In this document: positions 1-6,583 of the stretch, piece by piece
Numbering within the stretch: position 1 is the first letter of the stretch
How the letters are laid out: the number at the start of each line of letters is the position of its first letter
NCBI GenBank assembly: GCA_902767025.1
Contig: CACXFZ010000127.1
Location: forward strand, 1 to 19,280
Direction of reading: 5' to 3'
From: an uncultured Coriobacteriaceae bacterium
Lineage (GTDB): Bacteria > Actinomycetota > Coriobacteriia > Coriobacteriales > Eggerthellaceae
DNA: 19,280 nt
Made by a program: the position numbers and the translations under genes
The notes under the pieces: generated by a model
Database searches by the model: none
Seen by the model: only the letters and a program-made list of their open reading frames with translations
Told to the model about the DNA's origin: nothing

Positions 1-713
1 CTTCGCGGGTCGCTCGCCTCGTCGCGCAAGTCGTGCACGCTCGCGCGGACCGTTTTCATGGCCTCGTTCAGCGTTTCGGATACCCCGTCGTATTCGCTGA
101 CGATCGCGGGCTCGTCCGCATGCACGACCTTGAGCGCCTCCACTTGCATGATTGCGCGCGTGAGCAAATGCCCCACGTTGTCGTGAATGTCTCGAGCGAT
201 CCGTCCACGCTCTGCAAGGGTTGCAACCTGCGTAGACAGGTCGCGCGCTTCCTCGAGCCCTCGATTACGCTCCTCAAGCTCGAGCGACGCCTCGCGCGTT
301 TCGTCTCGCAGTTTCTGGAAGTGCTCGCGCTGTTGGAGGAAAGAGGACGTACGCCAGGCAAGCACGGCTGCGACCATGCAGAAAAGGAGCACCACCAGCC
401 AGGGAATCGTATCCCATGCCCGCAAGGCGGCGAGAAGGGGAGCGGCCCACAGCGCATGGGCGAACACGTTATCGTCCGTGGCGCATTCGTATGCCATCAA
501 CGGAAGGAATGCAGCCCACACGGGGAAGATGAGGGCGGCAATCGCATACGCTGCCGCCAACGCCACCCGGGCATATCGCGGAAGCACTTCGCTTGCGGCA
601 GAAGCGGCAACAGCGATGAGAAGCCCGACGATAGGCAGCGGGTCGGGAGGCAGCGTAAGAAACGCCGTTAAGCAGCAGGCCGCGATAATGCCCTTGTCGA
701 TGATCCGTTCCAT
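1..713 (-). CDS. Sensor histidine kinase, NarL/DesK type (3' end off window)
   Basis: This is the membrane sensor kinase of a two-component system; the 237 N-terminal codons are visible and the ATPase domain runs off the left edge. Residues 1-120 hold about four hydrophobic segments with almost no extracytoplasmic loop. Residues 125-165 are a charged coiled-coil linker. The HisKA_3 phosphoacceptor motif ARDIHDNVGH follows, with the phosphorylated His at residue 177. The ATG at 713 is the only reasonable start, because an in-frame TAG lies four codons upstream. The start lies inside the last 46 bp of the upstream permease gene, so translation is probably coupled. Short sensory domains with several membrane spans are typical of intramembrane-sensing kinases that detect membrane-active drugs. 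A partner response regulator would be expected just left of the window. The family is clear; the ligand is unknown. Confidence 0.88.
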   Translation of the reverse strand, partial: MERIIDKGIIAACCLTAFLTLPPDPLPIVGLLIAVAASAASEVLPRYARVALAAAYAIAALIFPVWAAFLPLMAYECATDDNVFAHALWAAPLLAALRAWDTIPWLVVLLFCMVAAVLAWRTSSFLQQREHFQKLRDETREASLELEERNRGLEEARDLSTQVATLAERGRIARDIHDNVGHLLTRAIMQVEALKVVHADEPAIVSEYDGVSETLNEAMKTVRASVHDLRDEASDPR

Positions 714-1900
714 GCACCCATTCTAGCAAGCCGCAACCGCCCGATTGCAAGGCCGATGGCAAAGAGCGCCATCGCGAACAACAGCACCACGCCCATGTTT
801 GCCAGTGCACCTGCGGGCAGCGCGGCCCCTGTGGCCTCGAACGACGAATTCAGCGCTTCGATGTAGTAGTACGTAGGCGTGAACTTCGCAAGCGTGACAA
901 TGGGCTCCCCCACCAGATCGAGCGGCACCCATGCACCACCCAGAAACGACAGGACCAGTCCGGTGATGTTGGCCGCAGCGTTCATGATGAGCTCGTTATG
1001 GGTCATTTGCCCTACCAGGAACCCGAATGCAAGACCGAAGAGCGCATAGCACAGCAACGCCCCAAGCAGTCCCGTAACAGCCCCTGGACTCATCCCTTCC
1101 ATCCGACCTCCGTACACGGCAAAGCCGAGCGCTGCAACGAAGGCCCAGCAGATGAGCATCATGACAAGGCATGCGGCTCCAAGCTGGAGGTTGGTGGAAA
1201 GCACCGAGAGCGGAGAGGAGAGGTTGCGCTTGCGCACTTCGTCCCGCCCGAACTGGGCCAGGATAAGTGCAGAGCAAACGGCGATGGAAAGAAGCAGCGT
1301 GTAGCTGGCGAACTTCAAATACAGCATCATGCCGCCCGAGAAGGACGAGCCGTTGTCGATGTTCACGACGCGCACGTCGGCTTCATGGCCCATAGCCTTC
1401 CCCGTGCGCTCCACGATCTCGGAAACGCCGGCATCGGGAATCGCAAGCGCGTAAGAACGGGCGACGTTGAGGTATTCGTTCGCCAGGTTGTCCATCATGA
1501 CGATTGCCGCCGCACTTGAGGTCTCCACCGTCTGTATCGATGGCAGTGCGCTTTCGTCTCCTGCACGGACAGTGCTCAGGAAGCTGTCGGTGAACCCTTC
1601 GGGTATGATGGCAATGTAGTGCGCACGTTGCTGCATGACCGCATCCTGAAGGGCCCGTTCGCTGTCGGCCAGCTCGACAACGTCGACGTCCTCGAGCAAG
1701 AACGACTCCAAAGCCTGCGCCAGCTCCCCTTCATCTCGGTTGATGACCGCTACACTTGGCCGCTCGTAGTACTCGTCGGCAGGCAGCTCGTTCACGCTCA
1801 TGCCCATGAACAAGCCCATGCACGAGAGCCACACTACATAGACGAGTAGGTATATCGGGTGGCGAAAGAACGACTTGATCGCTGTCTTAAAGACTTGCAT
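668..1900 (-). CDS. ABC-2 type transporter permease (second permease)
   Basis: This 410-residue membrane subunit of an ABC exporter has the ABC-2 layout. One membrane span lies near residues 16-36. A soluble extracytoplasmic domain follows to about residue 200. Five hydrophobic segments follow between roughly 205 and 395. The ATG at 1900 has an excellent ribosome site (GAGGAGG, about 8 nt upstream) and overlaps the preceding permease gene by 14 bp. The gene is third in an ATPase-permease-permease-kinase operon, matching the LnrM/LnrN (YfiM/YfiN) arrangement of Bacillus. The likely role is forming, with the gene upstream, a heterodimeric channel that exports a lipophilic toxin or antibiotic. 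Family assignment is firm; the substrate is inference. Confidence 0.88.
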   Translation of the reverse strand: MQVFKTAIKSFFRHPIYLLVYVVWLSCMGLFMGMSVNELPADEYYERPSVAVINRDEGELAQALESFLLEDVDVVELADSERALQDAVMQQRAHYIAIIPEGFTDSFLSTVRAGDESALPSIQTVETSSAAAIVMMDNLANEYLNVARSYALAIPDAGVSEIVERTGKAMGHEADVRVVNIDNGSSFSGGMMLYLKFASYTLLLSIAVCSALILAQFGRDEVRKRNLSSPLSVLSTNLQLGAACLVMMLICWAFVAALGFAVYGGRMEGMSPGAVTGLLGALLCYALFGLAFGFLVGQMTHNELIMNAAANITGLVLSFLGGAWVPLDLVGEPIVTLAKFTPTYYYIEALNSSFEATGAALPAGALANMGVVLLFAMALFAIGLAIGRLRLARMGAWNGSSTRALSRPAA

Positions 1901-3086
1901 ATCTTTGCCTCCTCATGAGCAGGGCTGCCACACCGGCAAACACGCCAGTCGTCACCAGAAGAATCGCCAATCCTTCCAGATAGGGTGCCAGGTCGGTGTA
2001 GACATACAGGCTGTAAAACAGGTCGGTCACCTGCTTCACGGGGTTCATTGCAGCCAACCAGGGGATGCTGTTTGCAACCTTGTCGGCAAGCTGCAAGGAC
2101 GGAGTGCCATACAGGCCGGCAAACAGGGCCAGAAGGCAGGTGATGCCCGTGAGAATGCCGCCTTTTGCAGAGAACGGTATCCGTGGCAACGCTCCGACAA
2201 GAGCGCCGAACGATGTGGCCATGAGCGCGGCAACCGCCAGGCCAATGATGCATTCGACTTCGCGCCCGCCGAATTCGATTCCGAGCACCCAGCGAATGTA
2301 GGCAAAGGCCACCAGCAGCGAAGCAAAGCTGATAAGCCAACTGGCAAGCACCGCACCCACCAAGGTTCGCGCACGGCTTGTGCCGCCCACCGTGCGGCGT
2401 GCGCCCAATGCGGAGATGTTGGGCAGCGCTTTGCCCACAGCAGAAAGCCCCACCATGGATGCCATGAATGCAGCGAAACCAAGGAGCGCGTAGAAGTAGC
2501 GCACGTAATCGACAGCCTTGCTGTGCGTTACGTTCATTTGCTGGGTGTAGTCTGCCATTTTCATAAGGGAGTCGGTTACTTCGGGTCGCGCAAGCGCCTC
2601 GGGGTTTGTGCGAGCAATGTCCTCTATTGCCGCGCGTGAACGGCAGAAGTCATCCACGACGTCGGCAACGATCGTGCGCTTGATTCTCTCAATAGACACG
2701 CCCACGTCGTCGGCGCCAGGGGAAAACTCTGCGCTTGGCCACCCCTGGGCATCAACGAATATCGTGGCGATCGTCTGCTGCGACTCCAGAAGCGTTTTGG
2801 CTTCTTGCGCGCTGCTGACGTGTTTTGGTGCGAACAGGGCGTCGTCACCCTCCTGCGAAAGCGCATCCATCATCGTTTCGAACGCGAGCCCCGCATCGCC
2901 TTCGGCATTGCTCACCACGGCAACGGGCATCGGATCGATGTTCCAGCCCGTTTCCTCAAGACCGACGAACATGCTGTTGAACAGCGTGGACAGAATGAGC
3001 GGGAACAGCATGACCCAGATAACGATGTCGCGTTCGCGCAAAAGAGACAGCACAGTGTATTTGAGCGTATTCAACACGTCAGCCAC
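1887..3086 (-). CDS. ABC-2 type transporter permease (first permease)
   Basis: This 399-residue permease has the same plan as its downstream neighbour. A first membrane span at about residues 21-40 is followed by an extracytoplasmic domain of about 170 residues, then about five C-terminal spans. The start is GTG at 3086, directly abutting the TAG of the ATPase gene with no spacer. An AGGGA ribosome site lies just upstream, inside the ATPase coding sequence. The zero spacing plus the 14-bp overlap with the next gene marks one transcript and coupled translation. The two permeases are related in plan but clearly diverged, so the exporter is probably a heterodimer driven by the single ATPase encoded upstream. 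Confidence 0.88.
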   Translation of the reverse strand: MADVLNTLKYTVLSLLRERDIVIWVMLFPLILSTLFNSMFVGLEETGWNIDPMPVAVVSNAEGDAGLAFETMMDALSQEGDDALFAPKHVSSAQEAKTLLESQQTIATIFVDAQGWPSAEFSPGADDVGVSIERIKRTIVADVVDDFCRSRAAIEDIARTNPEALARPEVTDSLMKMADYTQQMNVTHSKAVDYVRYFYALLGFAAFMASMVGLSAVGKALPNISALGARRTVGGTSRARTLVGAVLASWLISFASLLVAFAYIRWVLGIEFGGREVECIIGLAVAALMATSFGALVGALPRIPFSAKGGILTGITCLLALFAGLYGTPSLQLADKVANSIPWLAAMNPVKQVTDLFYSLYVYTDLAPYLEGLAILLVTTGVFAGVAALLMRRQRYASL

Positions 3087-4022
3087 CTAATCCCTGAGCT
3101 CTTTTCCCGTGATTTCCAGGAACACGTCGTTTAACGTGGGAGGCTCGGAGTACACGCGCCCGAACGCCACGTTGCGCTCCTGCAACAGCCCCAGAACACT
3201 TGCCAGGTTGTGCGGACCGTTGTCGCAAAGCAGCTTGAGGACCTTGTCGTCGTATTCGACGCGGCGCACGAACGCAAGGCTGTCCAGCGCACCAAGCGCC
3301 TCGCGCGACAAGTCGGCAACCTCTATTTCGACTTTCTCGCCGGTAGACACCATGCGCACCAGTTCGTCCTGCGTGCCGCATGCCAGAGAGCGGCCGTGGT
3401 CCATGATCATGATGCGGCTGCAAATCTGCTCGACCTCTTCCATGTAGTGCGATGTGTACACCACCGTCATCCCCTCGCGGTTCAACCGCAGGATGCCCTC
3501 AAGGATGGAATTGCGGCTCTGCGGGTCCACCGCCACGGTGGGTTCGTCGAAGAAGACGAGCTCGGGCTTGTGCGCTATGCCACACGCGATATTGAGCCTG
3601 CGCTTGAGACCGCCCGAGAGCTTCTTGGGGCGGAACCTCACATAGTCCTGCAGGCCCACGAACTCGATGGCTTCATCGACAAGCTTTGCACGTTCCGCCC
3701 CACTGTCCACGTACAGCCCGCAGAAGTAGTCGATGTTCTCGCGCACGTTGAGTTCGTCGAACACGGCAATCTCCTGCGGCACTACGCCGACTCGACGCTT
3801 CAGATCGTATCGCGTGGGAGCCATGGGCTGGCCGAAAAGCTCGATGCTGCCCTTGTCGAAAGAGAGGAGCTGCAGCATGCAATTGATAGCCGTGGTCTTT
3901 CCCGACCCGTTGGGACCCAGCAGGCCAAACACCTCGCCTGCCTCGATTTGCAGATTGAAGTGGTCAAGCGCGACCACGTCGCTGTAGCGCTTCACCAGGT
4001 TTTCCACATTGACAATCGTCAT
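3087..4022 (-). CDS. ABC transporter ATP-binding protein (drug/toxin exporter)
   Basis: This 311-residue nucleotide-binding subunit powers the two permeases encoded directly downstream. Walker A GPNGSGKTT is at residues 36-44, the signature LSGGLKRR at 135-142, Walker B ending in FFDEP at about 157-161, and the switch His at 192. A C-terminal extension of about 80 residues resembles the DrrA/CcmA-type exporter ATPases. The frame is open back to 4109, but I chose ATG 4022 because AGAGGTGG lies just upstream and the conserved fold begins there. The longer start would lie inside the dyad at 4101-4118. The gene heads the operon ATPase-permease-permease-kinase, as in LnrLMN-type resistance loci. 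Motifs are seen directly; the export role is inferred from family and context. Confidence 0.92.
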   Translation of the reverse strand: MTIVNVENLVKRYSDVVALDHFNLQIEAGEVFGLLGPNGSGKTTAINCMLQLLSFDKGSIELFGQPMAPTRYDLKRRVGVVPQEIAVFDELNVRENIDYFCGLYVDSGAERAKLVDEAIEFVGLQDYVRFRPKKLSGGLKRRLNIACGIAHKPELVFFDEPTVAVDPQSRNSILEGILRLNREGMTVVYTSHYMEEVEQICSRIMIMDHGRSLACGTQDELVRMVSTGEKVEIEVADLSREALGALDSLAFVRRVEYDDKVLKLLCDNGPHNLASVLGLLQERNVAFGRVYSEPPTLNDVFLEITGKELRD

Positions 4023-4100
4023 ACGCCACCTCTTCGTCGCATCGTGCTTCGATTGTGGCAGCATGACCGGCTCTTCACCAGTGAACTGCGTCATTTCAGG

Positions 4101-4118
4101 CCATGACAAATGTCATGG
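4101..4118. promoter_or_regulatory. Candidate operator dyad upstream of the exporter operon
   Basis: Two perfect 8-bp arms, CCATGACA and TGTCATGG, are separated by AA. The dyad lies 79 bp upstream of the ATPase start, where a regulator of the exporter would act. A TGACA-N2-TGTCA core is a plausible site for a dimeric NarL/DesR-type response regulator, the class expected to pair with the sensor kinase at the end of this operon. The link to that regulator is inference. I see no convincing -35/-10 pair next to it. Confidence 0.5.
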
Positions 4119-4131
4119 ATGACAGCTTCAC

Positions 4132-4302
4132 CACGCCCCACACCTGCCCGGTGACGTATCCTGCATCATCGGAAGCCAGGAAGATGACGGCCTTGGCGAT
4201 ATCGATCGGCTGGCCGGCACGCTTCATCGGGATCATCTGGGACAACGCCGCCTTGTACTCTTCGCTGACCTGGGCGAGCATGGCGGTTTCGGTCTTCGTT
4301 GC
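4132..4302 (-). pseudogene. C-terminal remnant of a short-chain dehydrogenase/reductase (FabG-like)
   Basis: The minus-strand frame reads a typical SDR C-terminus: KTETAMLAQ, then IPMKRAGQP, DIAKAVIFLASDD and YVTGQVWGV. These are the post-active-site and final-strand motifs of 3-oxoacyl-reductase-like enzymes. About 170 upstream residues, including the cofactor and YxxxK motifs, are missing. Upstream of about 4302 the frame no longer resembles the family and soon meets stops. At the other end, the usual final GG-containing tail is replaced by unrelated residues (VKLSSMTF) running into the dyad. Both ends are therefore truncated and this is a gene scar, not a working enzyme. The residual frame ends at 4096. 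Confidence 0.7.
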
Positions 4303-4323
4303 GGCCGCAAAAAGCGGCAGCGG

Positions 4324-4417
4324 TCTATTCTTCTCGTGCTTCTACGATTACTGCGTGCAGTACTACTTGAAGCAGCTGAAGGAACTCCACGGAATCGATC
4401 CGGTGACGAAGACTTGA
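4324..4417 (+). pseudogene. C-terminal scrap of an unrecognised plus-strand gene
   Basis: A plus-strand frame ending in TGA at 4415-4417 reads about 30 residues that look like a natural C-terminus: FYDYCVQYY, then LKQLKELHG and IDPVTKT. No start codon or N-terminal part is visible; upstream the same frame runs antisense through the dehydrogenase remnant. It meets that remnant at a GC-rich GCGGCCGC stretch near 4302, which looks like a deletion junction. I do not recognise the family. Confidence 0.3.
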
Positions 4418-4569
4418 TGTTCCAGATTCAGTTCAATTGCCATGGCTGCACGAACATGACCAGGGAATGGCTGGAGCACGGGTCGGACGAATCGCCCGAA
4501 GCGGTCGGAGACAGGCTCTACGAGGCGCTGCCCTCTCGGTTAAAGGATTACTTTTCATTCGACCAATAG
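4417..4569 (+). CDS. Small hypothetical protein with a CHGC motif
   Basis: This is a 50-codon reading frame whose ATG overlaps the stop of the preceding scrap (TGATG), an arrangement typical of translational coupling. The product starts MFQIQFNCHGC, giving a Cx2C pair at residues 8-11. The rest is a mildly acidic helical tail with a conserved-looking SRLKDYFSF ending. I recognise no family. It lies about 150 bp upstream of the Nif11-type peptide gene on the same strand, so it could be an accessory or a second small peptide of that locus. It could equally be another remnant in this decayed segment. No clear independent ribosome site is seen. Confidence 0.35.
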   Translation: MFQIQFNCHGCTNMTREWLEHGSDESPEAVGDRLYEALPSRLKDYFSFDQ

Positions 4570-4716
4570 AATGCGCAGCCAGCAACCCTTTTGCATTAAC
4601 CGCCATTCTTGGCACAAATCGCAGCAGGGCGCACGCTTCAGGCCAAACTTGGACGAAACTAGAGGTATGAACGTATTGCAAGGCAAGCTTTGACAGATCC
4701 GAAAGGATGATTCGAC

Positions 4717-4983
4717 ATGGACATCAACAGCCTGACTTCCGAGTAGCTCGACAAGGCCAAGGCCTGCAAAAGCACCGAGGAGCTGGTGGCCCTTGCCGCC
4801 TCCGAAGGCGTGGAGCTTACCGACGAGCAGCTCGAGAAGATATCCGGCGGCTGGATCGGGGAAGACACCGTGTACTACACCCAGAAGTGCATCGGCTGCA
4901 AAAACGTGAACATGTGGTACGAAGACCAAGTCGAACCGTTGTATTGCCAGTATTGCGGCCAGGAGCTGCTCAAGCTGCCGTAA
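4717..4983 (+). pseudogene. Nif11-type leader peptide with double-Cx2C core, interrupted by an amber codon
   Basis: The frame starts at ATG 4717, with AAAGGA about 9 nt upstream, and would encode 88 residues. The first half is a Nif11-like RiPP leader: MDINSLTSE, then LDKAKACKSTEEL, ending ELTDEQLEKISGGW with the double-Gly cleavage site. The tail after GG is a core of about 40 residues with CIGC and CQYC pairs spaced like a zinc ribbon. Codon 10 is TAG (4744-4746), where Nif11 leaders usually carry Gln (SPEQLEKAKACK pattern). A single C-to-T change would explain it. Every downstream family feature is intact, so the lesion is recent, or the codon is read through. Restart at GTG 4786 would lose half the leader. 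No maturase or peptidase-transporter gene is visible here. Confidence 0.75.
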
Positions 4984-5055
4984 GGGTTGCTCGCCTGCAT
5001 TGAGGGGATGCCCAAGGCCCGCACAGGGGCTTCCCCCGGCACGGCAGGTCGGGCG

Positions 5056-6306
5056 CTATCGGGCATCACTGCTTTCGCATTCGGGGCATTGCGCCTGCGC
5101 CGATGCGATGCTGTTGACGTACGCACGCTGCATGGCGAACAGCTGGGCGGCGAGCTCGACGAATTCGCGCGACGTGTTCTGGCAGGAGGCAAGCACCTCC
5201 ACGATGCGCTCCTCGAAGCCATCGAGCGCCTGCGGGTCGTACCAGGACCAGTCCCAGGACGGATCGAGAAAGGAAAAGCTGCTGGCGCATTGAAGCTTGG
5301 CCACGAAAGGATGCGCAATGACGAGCCGACGTGTTTCCTCGCTGCGGAGAAGCCCGAACGACCCTTCGAGGTCGAAAATCGGAGCTGCGCGCCATGCGTC
5401 TGCGCCGACCCTGCGGATGACTCCGAGGTTCCCCGAGTGGAAGTCCGAGACGAACGCGAGGGAGAAACAACACGCCATCCTGGCGACGTGCGCCGAGGCA
5501 CCCGCAACCCCAACGGCCTCATAAGCTTCGATGAGGGATTGGAGGCGCTCTGTCGAAATCCGGCTCCCATCCCCCTTGCCGGGCTCATCCCGCATGCCTG
5601 CCATCGCGCGAAGCCGACCCCCGTCGGCGAGCTCCTCGTCCCCTGCCAGCATGAGCGGAGTGGCCGAACAGGTGCAGCCGTGGCGCTCCACGATTTCCAA
5701 AGGCACGTAGCAACCCTCGTCGAAGAGCCGGGCGCACATGTCGGATGCGAGCTTGGCTCCCACAAGGTCGGTTCCATCGGGGTGGATGGATTCCTTTATC
5801 AGGAAGATGCCGTCGCTCCCCCGCTCCCACATCTTGATGGTGCGCCCACATGTCGTGGCATCGGGGGTCTCGCAAGAGCAGGACGCCAGGGCTACGTAGT
5901 CGCGCTTGAGCACGGCAGCGCCGAAACCCGGGTCCCAGCCGTTGTCGAAGAAGTTGATGTCTTCCCAGCGCTCGGTGCCGCCAGGGGCGCGGTACCAGAA
6001 CTGGTCGGAAAGGGACAGGCCATGCCCCCTGAGCGCGAGGTCGACAGCCGACTTCGCACCGAAGGCCGCAATCACATCGTCCTGGTCATCGCGCAAAGGC
6101 GAGATGGCGCGCTTGGCCATGAGCACGGTCAAAGCTTTGTCCGGGCTGAGCCGGATCGGCTCCAGGTTAAGGCTTATCGGCCTCACGCAGGCAAGCAGGT
6201 CGTCGCCCGCCTCCGACGCGTCGATGACGCGGGCCGCACCCGTCGCCGGGTCGACCTCGAAGTCGACCAGCTCCTGGTTGCGCTGCATGAGCGTGCGTCT
6301 GGCCAA
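5056..6306 (-). CDS. HipA/CtkA-like serine/threonine kinase, orphan
   Basis: This 416-residue protein belongs to the HipA-C/CtkA-like kinase superfamily. An N-terminal region contains the recurring LSLSDQFW and DINFFDN motifs (residues 97-122). The kinase core follows: GIFLIKES with the ATP-binding Lys at 171, the catalytic loop SDFHSGNLG with Asp288 and Asn293, and the metal-binding FDLEGS with Asp312. All key residues are present, so it should be active. The frame starts at TTG 6306, supported by AGGGAAGG just upstream; ATG 6288 is an alternative without a ribosome site. No HipB-like antitoxin gene is adjacent. The gene converges on the Nif11-type peptide gene with 72 bp between their stops. 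Targets are unknown; HipA relatives phosphorylate translation factors or host proteins. Confidence 0.75.
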   Translation of the reverse strand: MARRTLMQRNQELVDFEVDPATGAARVIDASEAGDDLLACVRPISLNLEPIRLSPDKALTVLMAKRAISPLRDDQDDVIAAFGAKSAVDLALRGHGLSLSDQFWYRAPGGTERWEDINFFDNGWDPGFGAAVLKRDYVALASCSCETPDATTCGRTIKMWERGSDGIFLIKESIHPDGTDLVGAKLASDMCARLFDEGCYVPLEIVERHGCTCSATPLMLAGDEELADGGRLRAMAGMRDEPGKGDGSRISTERLQSLIEAYEAVGVAGASAHVARMACCFSLAFVSDFHSGNLGVIRRVGADAWRAAPIFDLEGSFGLLRSEETRRLVIAHPFVAKLQCASSFSFLDPSWDWSWYDPQALDGFEERIVEVLASCQNTSREFVELAAQLFAMQRAYVNSIASAQAQCPECESSDAR

Positions 6307-6583
6307 CGCCTTCCCTTCCCTGGATGGTTCCCGTCATCTCTTATACACAAGCAATGCCTGTTTCGTTTTACGCTTTTCCATGATACAGGGAGTCGGCTCC
6401 GATGCATCGGCCGGTACAACCACCCCGTGCATTCCCATGCATCCGGGCAATACCGCCCCCGCATCTGGCAACAACCTGTTTCTCGACGCGCGGCAGCTCC
6501 TGCTCGCGGTGCTGCCGGAGCTCAAACGGTGGACGGAAGCCCAAGCCACCTCCACCACTCACACACGAGAACTCCAATTACGT
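6307..6583. other. Intergenic region upstream of the kinase gene, with palindrome
   Basis: These 277 bp separate the GGDEF gene stop from the kinase gene start, both on the minus strand. They hold a perfect 12-bp palindrome, CCGATGCATCGG, at 6399-6410. A nearby TGCAT-N4-ATGCA repeat lies at about 6429. A TATAAG hexamer (minus strand, 6340-6345) could be a -10 element, but no good -35 is present. A 7-bp hairpin (6491-6497 with 6511-6517) has no U-tract. A 69-codon plus-strand frame at 6380-6589 is not supported as a gene. Confidence 0.4.

Noticed and set aside
4717..4983. Amber codon as pyrrolysine or general stop recoding
   Set aside because: TAG ends several ordinary genes in this window, and no pyl gene is present; a point mutation or local read-through is simpler.
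6341..6349. TTATACACA, a perfect DnaA-box match
   Set aside because: It is a single copy with no cluster, no AT-rich unwinding region and no dnaA/dnaN nearby; one match in 19 kb is unremarkable.
6491..6517. CGGCAGC/GCTGCCG hairpin as terminator of the c-di-GMP operon
   Set aside because: The stem is only 7 bp with a 13-nt loop and no U-tract on the minus strand.
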